Origin: Bacteroidota bacterium
GTDB taxonomy: Bacteria; Bacteroidota; Bacteroidia; Chitinophagales; Saprospiraceae
Direction: 5' to 3'
Assembly (NCBI GenBank): GCA_024642665.1
Contig: JAHEAR010000002.1
Coordinates: 174,758-235,720, forward strand
DNA: 60,963 nucleotides
Positions 55,625 to 60,963 of the stretch are shown piece after piece; position 1 is the stretch's first letter; the number at the start of each line of letters is the position of its first letter. The position numbers and the translations under genes were made by a program. Below the pieces are notes generated by a model. The model was not told the origin of the DNA. It was given only the letters and a program-made list of their open reading frames with translations, and made no database searches.

Positions 55625-57583
55625 ATGGAAAACAAAAAGCGTTTACTGGCAGCCATCATGTTTACAGACATAGAGGGGTATACGGGCATGATGCAGGAAA
55701 ACGAGACTGCGGCGGCAGCTATTCGGCAAAGACATCGAGAGATATTTAATTTGGAACACGAAAGGCATGAAGGACAGATCTTACGCTATTACGGCGATGG
55801 CACATTAAGCATTTTTACCAGTGCGGTGGAGGCGGTCAGGTGTGCCATCACCATGCAGCAACAATTCCAACAGGGCGAAATAGTTCCCTTGCGTATTGGC
55901 CTTCACTTGGGAGAAATTGTCTTTGATGAAAATGATATTTATGGAGACGGTGTGAATCTTGCCTCAAGAGTTGAATCGCTTGGTGTCCCCGGTTGTATTC
56001 TGCTGTCCGAAAAAATTCAGTATGCCATTAAAAATCAGGAGGCTATTTTCACACAATCGCTAGGCTTGTTTGAACTAAAAAATATCAAGGAACCGGTAGA
56101 GATCTTCACGGTGACAAATTCAGGCATCCGTGTGGCTGAACGCAGCGAACTCAAAGGCAAACGAAAAGAAAATAAAAAATCCATCGCTGTCCTACCCTTC
56201 CTGAATATGAGTGCTGATCCTGAAAATGAATATTTCAGTGACGGCATATCAGAGGAAATTCTAAATGCTTTAGTCAAAGTAGAGGGGCTGAAGGTAACTG
56301 CCCGTACTTCCTCCTTTATGTTCAAAGGAAAAAATCTTGATGTTCGCGAAATTGGTCATCAGCTTGGTGTCACACATCTGCTGGAAGGAAGTGTGCGCAA
56401 ATCAGGAAGCCGAGTGCGGATCACTGCCCAACTCGTGAATTGTGTAGACGGCTATCATTCATTCTCTGAAACATACGATCGCACGCTTGAAGATATATTT
56501 GACGTTCAGGATGAAATCGCTTCAACGATTACCAATCGCTTGCGAGAACATCTTGGTGAAACGGAGCATGAGGAAAAACTTGTCATCCCGGCGACCATGA
56601 ATATGGAAGCTTATGAAACATACTTGCGTGGATTATTCTACTTCAATCAATTCGGAAACGATACGGCCATGGGCCAGGCTATTCCTTATTTTGAAAAGGC
56701 AATTGAAATGCAACCTGATTTTGCGTTGCCTCATGCTCGCCTGGGGCTCTGCTATCTGTTCCAGGCCTGGGGAATGAAACTAAGTTGGGAAGAAGCCAAT
56801 CAAAAAGCGACCTATCATATTGAGCGAACCAAAGCACTTGGCATTGAAACTGCTGAAGCTAACTTTGCAATAGCGGTTTTTCAGATATTCTTTAATTGGG
56901 ACTGGACAGGAGCTGTCCATGCGATCCAAAAAGGTCTTGACCTGTTTCCTAATTTCTCAAGTTTGTATCATGCGCTTTCCACTATTTATTATATCAGTGG
57001 TGACATGGACTTGGCTGTTAAGGCTCATGCCAAAGGATTAGAAATTGATCCATTATCCATAGAGATGATCTTCTTTATGGGCATTGCTTATTTGTGGAAT
57101 CACGAATATGATAAAGCGCTACCTCATCTCCACCAGGTGGTTGAATTGGTGCCTCATCATCGTACGGCAAAAGAATATATTGGGTGGACTGCGGCCTTCC
57201 AACAGGATTATGCAAAAGCTCTTACCCTATTCGTAAAACTTGAACCTGCGGTGGGCTATAGATTGCATCGTTCTACTTGTCTGGGATGGGTGTACTTTAA
57301 AATGGGAGAAAAAGAAAAAGCTGAAGTCTGCCTACAGGAAATACTTGACCTTGAGAAACAATCCATCAGTTTTTGTACTGATCTCATGACGCTATACACT
57401 TGCTTCGGCGATTTTGATAAGGCATTTCATTACCTGGAACTAGCCGTACGAAATAAAATTGGCGATTCGATGATGTGCAGAACAGATATTTTTCTGGCGC
57501 CTTTAAAAAAAGACCCGCGTTTTAAGGCGATTGAAAAAATTATTGGGGAAGTAGAGACCTTTGAGATCAAACAGATTCAATAA
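55625..57583 (+). CDS. Adenylate cyclase with TolB-like and TPR domains
   Basis: 652 residues, no signal peptide. An N-terminal class III cyclase domain (~1-165): MFTDIEGYTGMMQENE and YYGDGTLSIF hold the metal Asp residues, NLASR the catalytic N and R, and NDIYGDGVN the adenine-selecting Asp. The usual Lys before GD is Arg (ILRYYGD). Next is a TolB/FlgO-like domain (~180-320; IAVLPFLNMSADPENEYFSDGISEEI, LLEGSVRKSGSRVRI), then TPR repeats (~335-640). This order is known from many cytosolic cyclases in Bacteroidota and rhizobia. It is separate in type from the two membrane cyclases at 21.8-25.7 kb. Confidence 0.9.
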   Translation: MENKKRLLAAIMFTDIEGYTGMMQENETAAAAIRQRHREIFNLEHERHEGQILRYYGDGTLSIFTSAVEAVRCAITMQQQFQQGEIVPLRIGLHLGEIVFDENDIYGDGVNLASRVESLGVPGCILLSEKIQYAIKNQEAIFTQSLGLFELKNIKEPVEIFTVTNSGIRVAERSELKGKRKENKKSIAVLPFLNMSADPENEYFSDGISEEILNALVKVEGLKVTARTSSFMFKGKNLDVREIGHQLGVTHLLEGSVRKSGSRVRITAQLVNCVDGYHSFSETYDRTLEDIFDVQDEIASTITNRLREHLGETEHEEKLVIPATMNMEAYETYLRGLFYFNQFGNDTAMGQAIPYFEKAIEMQPDFALPHARLGLCYLFQAWGMKLSWEEANQKATYHIERTKALGIETAEANFAIAVFQIFFNWDWTGAVHAIQKGLDLFPNFSSLYHALSTIYYISGDMDLAVKAHAKGLEIDPLSIEMIFFMGIAYLWNHEYDKALPHLHQVVELVPHHRTAKEYIGWTAAFQQDYAKALTLFVKLEPAVGYRLHRSTCLGWVYFKMGEKEKAEVCLQEILDLEKQSISFCTDLMTLYTCFGDFDKAFHYLELAVRNKIGDSMMCRTDIFLAPLKKDPRFKAIEKIIGEVETFEIKQIQ

Positions 57584-57652
57584 TCAGTAGTTCACAAACC
57601 GTATGATGTCATAGCCAATGTTTTGTTTCACGCAAAGAATTCTGATTTAAAT

Positions 57653-58363
57653 ATGAACGAAGACTCCGAAAGCATCAACAAATTCATCAGCAGTAAAGGC
57701 CTCTGTTCGCGCAGAGTGGCCGATACCTGGATCGAACAAGGGCGGGTTTCGATCAATGGGACAATCGCCATTAAAGGGAATCGCGTATTTCAGGGAGACA
57801 AAGTGGCCATCGATGGGAAACCCCTGGAGATAGAAACTGAATGGGTCTATTTGCTCCTGAATAAGCCTGTTGGGGTGACGAGTACTACCGACCAGAAGGA
57901 CAAAACTAACATGATCGATTTTATCAATTTTCCGCAGCGGATATTCCCCATCGGAAGATTGGACAAGGATTCAACAGGGTTAATCATGCTGACCAATAAT
58001 GGGGACATCGTCAATCAGATATTAAGGGAAGAAAACTATCACGAAAAGGAATATGTGGTAACTGTCGATCATCCGATCACCAAACGATTTCTGCAACAAA
58101 TGTCAAAGCCTATTCCGATGTTGGGGAAAATGACACTACCCTGCACTGTCGAGCAAATCAGTAAACATACCTTTAGCATTATTCTTACACAGGGCTTTAA
58201 CCGACAGATTCGAAGGATGTGCAGCCATTGTGGCTATAATGTAGTCGCCTTGCAAAGAATCCGGATCATGCATTTGCAATTAGGGAATCTCAAGGAAGGC
58301 GAATGGCGATTTTTAACGAAAGAGGAACTCGATGAACTTGAAAAGCAAATCGCTGTTAAATAA
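57653..58363 (+). CDS. rluF: 23S rRNA pseudouridine synthase RluF-like
   Basis: 236 residues from the ATG at 57653 (open to TTG 57623). S4 RNA-binding domain (SINKFISSKGLCSRRVADTWIEQGRV), then the RsuA-type catalytic core with LLLNKPVGVTSTTD, the catalytic Asp in IGRLDKDSTGLIMLTNNGD, and QGFNRQIRRMC. The NKPVG-TSTTD form is that of RluF, which modifies U2604 of 23S rRNA in E. coli, rather than RluB/RsuA. The target here is inferred. Confidence 0.88.
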   Translation: MNEDSESINKFISSKGLCSRRVADTWIEQGRVSINGTIAIKGNRVFQGDKVAIDGKPLEIETEWVYLLLNKPVGVTSTTDQKDKTNMIDFINFPQRIFPIGRLDKDSTGLIMLTNNGDIVNQILREENYHEKEYVVTVDHPITKRFLQQMSKPIPMLGKMTLPCTVEQISKHTFSIILTQGFNRQIRRMCSHCGYNVVALQRIRIMHLQLGNLKEGEWRFLTKEELDELEKQIAVK

Positions 58364-58399
58364 TTCTATATAGTACCTAAAACAAAACGATCAGACGCG

Positions 58400-59287
58400 A
58401 TGAAAAAACTGAGAAAGGAGGATATCAATCAGGAAGTATTTGCACTGTACGATGATTATGCACATAACCGATTAAACAGAAGACAGTTTGTTGAAAAGCT
58501 ATCACTGTATGCCGTCGGAGGTATTACAGTTTCTTCTTTGCTGCATTATATCATGCCAAACTATTCCGATACAATCGTCGTGCAGCAAGATGATCCAAGG
58601 CTTGATTCGAATTATGTGCTTTACGACTCTCCTAAAGGTGGTGGAGAAATTCGCGGACTACTTTCGAAACCTAAAGATGCTACCACCAAACTACCGGGAA
58701 TTATCGTCGTGCACGAAAACAGAGGGCTCAATCCTTATATTGAGGATGTAGGGAAACGCGCCGCTTTGGCGGGATACCTTTCTATAGCACCGGATGCTCT
58801 ATGGCCCTTGGGTGGTTATCCGGGAAATGATGATGATGGAAGAGCTTTACAGCAAAATCGTGACAGTAATGAAATGCTGGAAGATTTTATTGCCGCCTAT
58901 CATTATCTACTATCTCTGGATACTTGTAATGGTAAAATCGGTGTAGTCGGATTCTGTTTTGGCGGGTGGATTTCGAATATGATGGCTTGTCAAGTGCCGG
59001 GATTATCTGCAGCTGTTCCTTTCTATGGGATGCAGCCAAATGCCGAAGAAACAGCCCAAATCAAATCTCCCCTGTTAATTCATTATGCTGAATTTGATGA
59101 AAGAGTAAATGCCGGATGGCCAGCCTATGAAATGGCTTTGAAAGAAAATAATAAAGTGTATACTACATGTTTTTACCCAGGAACAAACCACGGATTTCAC
59201 AACAACTCAACACCTCGATATGACCAGGAAGCTGCTCAACTGGCCTGGCAACGCACCATTGCGTTTTTTAAAGAAAATTTAAATTGA
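58400..59287 (+). CDS. Dienelactone-hydrolase-family alpha/beta hydrolase
   Basis: 295 residues. A Tat-like or membrane-anchor start (RLNRRQFVEKLSLYAVGGITVSS) precedes the DLH domain. The catalytic triad is visible: C186 in GFCFGG, D233 in FDERVN and H264 in NHGFHN. PGIIVVHENRGLNPYIED is the typical oxyanion-region block. It likely cleaves esters or lactones outside the cytosol; substrate unknown. It lies 36 bp after rluF, perhaps in one transcript. Confidence 0.88.
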   Translation: MKKLRKEDINQEVFALYDDYAHNRLNRRQFVEKLSLYAVGGITVSSLLHYIMPNYSDTIVVQQDDPRLDSNYVLYDSPKGGGEIRGLLSKPKDATTKLPGIIVVHENRGLNPYIEDVGKRAALAGYLSIAPDALWPLGGYPGNDDDGRALQQNRDSNEMLEDFIAAYHYLLSLDTCNGKIGVVGFCFGGWISNMMACQVPGLSAAVPFYGMQPNAEETAQIKSPLLIHYAEFDERVNAGWPAYEMALKENNKVYTTCFYPGTNHGFHNNSTPRYDQEAAQLAWQRTIAFFKENLN

Positions 59288-59412
59288 ATTATCCTGTAAC
59301 AGGAATAAACACTCCTCTATCACCAACGAATACTCCATTCTACTCGTATTACCTGTGTTCAGCATCAAGCAAAACTGAATGATAGGATTACTTATAATCA
59401 TTAATCACAAAC

Positions 59413-59431
59413 AGGAATATCAAATATTCCT
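59413..59431 (+). terminator. Hairpin after the DLH gene
   Basis: AGGAATAT and ATATTCCT form an 8-bp stem around a CAA loop, 126 bp after the DLH stop, followed by TTAACTTG. A weak terminator candidate. Confidence 0.35.
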
Positions 59432-59527
59432 TTAACTTGAGGTATTCTATTTACTTTTTGCCGTTACCATGATTACCACAAAGCCAAGAAGTACATACGC
59501 ATTGCTAAACAAAGGCAAAATCACATC

Positions 59528-60963
59528 ATGCCACATGCGATAAAGGAACTTCTAATCATTCTCATCTTATCCGGTGCAGTCTTTCCAGCACAGGCTCAAC
59601 AGCCGTTTGAAGAAGGATTACCATTTGTAACTAACTATTCTCCGGAAGTTTATAATGCATTCGACCAAAACTGGGACGCCACGCAAGATGCTTCCGGGAG
59701 AATGTATTTTGCGAATGGGGATGGGGTGCTCGTATACGATGGCGTGAGATGGAGCCTAATTCCACTCCCAAATAAAGCAACTGTATTTGCAGTTTCCGCG
59801 GACCAAAATGGAAAGATTTATGTTGGTGCTCTGGGTGAATTTGGCTTTCTGGAATCTAACGATATAGGACAACTCGTTTATAGTTCATTAGTACCTGAAT
59901 TATCCGAAGAGTTTCTTGATTTTAGCGAAATCCGAACGATTTGCATTACTGGACAAGGGATTTATTTTTCATCAAAAAAATATCTTTTCCGTTGGGATGG
60001 CGAACAGTTCAAAACATGGGAAAATTCAGGAGATTCAAATATATTCTCGGTTTACAATACCATCCTAACACGCAGTAGAGGGGTTGGCTTAATGGTTCTG
60101 GAAAACGATAGTTTACAACTATTTACTCATGGTGAGTTTTTCGCTGAACATAAAATTTATGCCATCATTCCTTATCGGGACAATAATTTATTAATTGCCA
60201 CCGGCAATAAACTATTCACCTTTGATGGAACCGAATACAAAGAATTTAAGACGAATGCCGAGGATTTTTTATCAGATAATATACTCTACAAGGGAATCGC
60301 TTTAAGTGATCAATCATTTGCATTTGGTTCACTGAATAAAGGAATCATCATCCTTGATGATCTCGGTCAAAAAATAGCCATACTCGATGAAAGCAATGCA
60401 TTAAGAAACAATGGTGTACTCGACCTTTACCAAGATGAGGCAGGTTTGCTATGGGCCTCCTTATACTCCGGTATAGTAAAAATTGAATATCCATCTCCTT
60501 TTACGTATTTCAACGAATTTAATAACACACCCGAAATGGTTTTTACTTTCCATCGCCACAATGGGAAGTTTTTAATTGGCGGACCTGATGGATTATTCTA
60601 TCTCCATACCAGTACCAATGCAGGTAAAGCTCAATTTGAACGCGTTACCGGAAATTATGGGGCGATTTGGGATATTGTTAGCTTTAAAGATGAATTGCTG
60701 ATAGGCGGCACCAATGGGGTTTTCAAAGTTGACAAGGATCTTACTGCTGAGAAAATAGCGGACTTTACGCTATCCACTTTTTATCAATCGGAGATTGATC
60801 TTAACAGGCTTTACATGGGTGGTGAGTCGGGATTGACTTCAATGTATTATAAAAATGGCGCTTTGACATTAGAACACAAATTCAATGATGTCCATTCGTT
60901 TGTAGACAAGGTACTTGAAATGAAGAATGGCGATCTATGGCTTGGGCTTGATCGAAATGAATT
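59528..60963 (+). CDS. Propeller-type sensor protein, truncated by window end
   Basis: Open from the ATG at 59528 to the end of the window (478 codons visible). Signal peptide (LLIILILSGAVFPAQAQ), then propeller blades of the two-component-regulator type: DASGRMYFANGDGVLVYDG, NGKIYVGALGEFGFLES, AGLLWASLYSGIVKIEYP, GDLWLGLDRNE. The first is the usual start of hybrid sensor or LytS-type proteins. The C-terminal part, which would show whether it is a kinase, adenylate cyclase or HTH regulator, lies beyond the window. Confidence 0.85.
   Translation, partial: MPHAIKELLIILILSGAVFPAQAQQPFEEGLPFVTNYSPEVYNAFDQNWDATQDASGRMYFANGDGVLVYDGVRWSLIPLPNKATVFAVSADQNGKIYVGALGEFGFLESNDIGQLVYSSLVPELSEEFLDFSEIRTICITGQGIYFSSKKYLFRWDGEQFKTWENSGDSNIFSVYNTILTRSRGVGLMVLENDSLQLFTHGEFFAEHKIYAIIPYRDNNLLIATGNKLFTFDGTEYKEFKTNAEDFLSDNILYKGIALSDQSFAFGSLNKGIIILDDLGQKIAILDESNALRNNGVLDLYQDEAGLLWASLYSGIVKIEYPSPFTYFNEFNNTPEMVFTFHRHNGKFLIGGPDGLFYLHTSTNAGKAQFERVTGNYGAIWDIVSFKDELLIGGTNGVFKVDKDLTAEKIADFTLSTFYQSEIDLNRLYMGGESGLTSMYYKNGALTLEHKFNDVHSFVDKVLEMKNGDLWLGLDRNE

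Noticed and set aside
1-60963. CRISPR arrays, tRNA/rRNA genes, insertion sequences
   Set aside because: No regularly spaced repeats, cloverleaf-like sequences or transposase frames were recognised on either strand.

Overview
The window looks like a chromosomal piece of a Bacteroidota member, probably of the Saprospiria/Chitinophagia kind. This is inferred from family content, with no rRNA gene to confirm it. Pointers are: several secreted proteins ending in type IX secretion (T9SS) type A sorting domains (18.4, 35.5 and 42.8 kb); many lipoproteins; a two-component beta-propeller sensor kinase paired with a LytTR response regulator (38.5-42.3 kb), and the start of a second propeller protein at the right edge; class III adenylate cyclases fused to TPR repeats; a 2105-residue surface protein; and A/T-rich leaders before many start codons. 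No tRNA, rRNA, CRISPR array, transposase or integrase was found.

Left part (0.15-17 kb): a membrane-anchored AraC-type regulator and a DUF308 membrane protein flank a metabolic island. The island holds four intact D-aminoacylase-type amidohydrolases. One has a signal peptide, two are predicted lipoproteins and one is cytosolic. It also holds a COG0523 (CobW-type) metallochaperone GTPase whose start overlaps the stop of the cytosolic amidohydrolase, a ThrE-like amino-acid exporter, two DcaP-like outer-membrane porins and small envelope proteins. Between two of the amidohydrolases lies a broken fusion: the N-terminus of another amidohydrolase type joined out of frame to the last 111 codons of a close copy of the cytosolic enzyme, followed by the first codons of a second copy of the GTPase. 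So an ancestral [amidohydrolase-GTPase] unit was once duplicated and later deleted. My working hypothesis is a scavenging system for N-acyl amino acids or similar amides.

Middle part (17.2-28.3 kb): a cytochrome c lipoprotein on the minus strand, a T9SS cargo protein, then a string of unrelated single genes all on the plus strand (TMEM175-type channel, lipoprotein, two paralogous TPR-adenylate cyclases, YdeI-like protein, DJ-1/PfpI-like lipoprotein, intradiol-dioxygenase-fold lipoprotein). They are separated by long non-coding spacers. One spacer carries an inverted repeat resembling an integron attC site, so part of this stretch may be a cassette array without an integrase.

Right part (28.5-61 kb): a 7TM histidine kinase overlapped by a helical-repeat gene; a PaiB-like flavin protein; DUF5995; an ArsC-like phosphatase; photolyase; a beta-helix T9SS cargo; and a LytTR regulator/propeller kinase pair. 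Divergent from that pair is a co-directional block of about 12.6 kb (42.5-55.1 kb): a YqcC-like protein, a small T9SS protein, a protein with an S74 tail-fibre chaperone domain, an outer-membrane beta-barrel, the 2105-residue protein and a fibronectin-type protein. This block is the best candidate for an undescribed cell-surface assembly. After it come a third adenylate cyclase (TolB-like plus TPR), RluF, a dienelactone-hydrolase-like protein and a truncated propeller gene.
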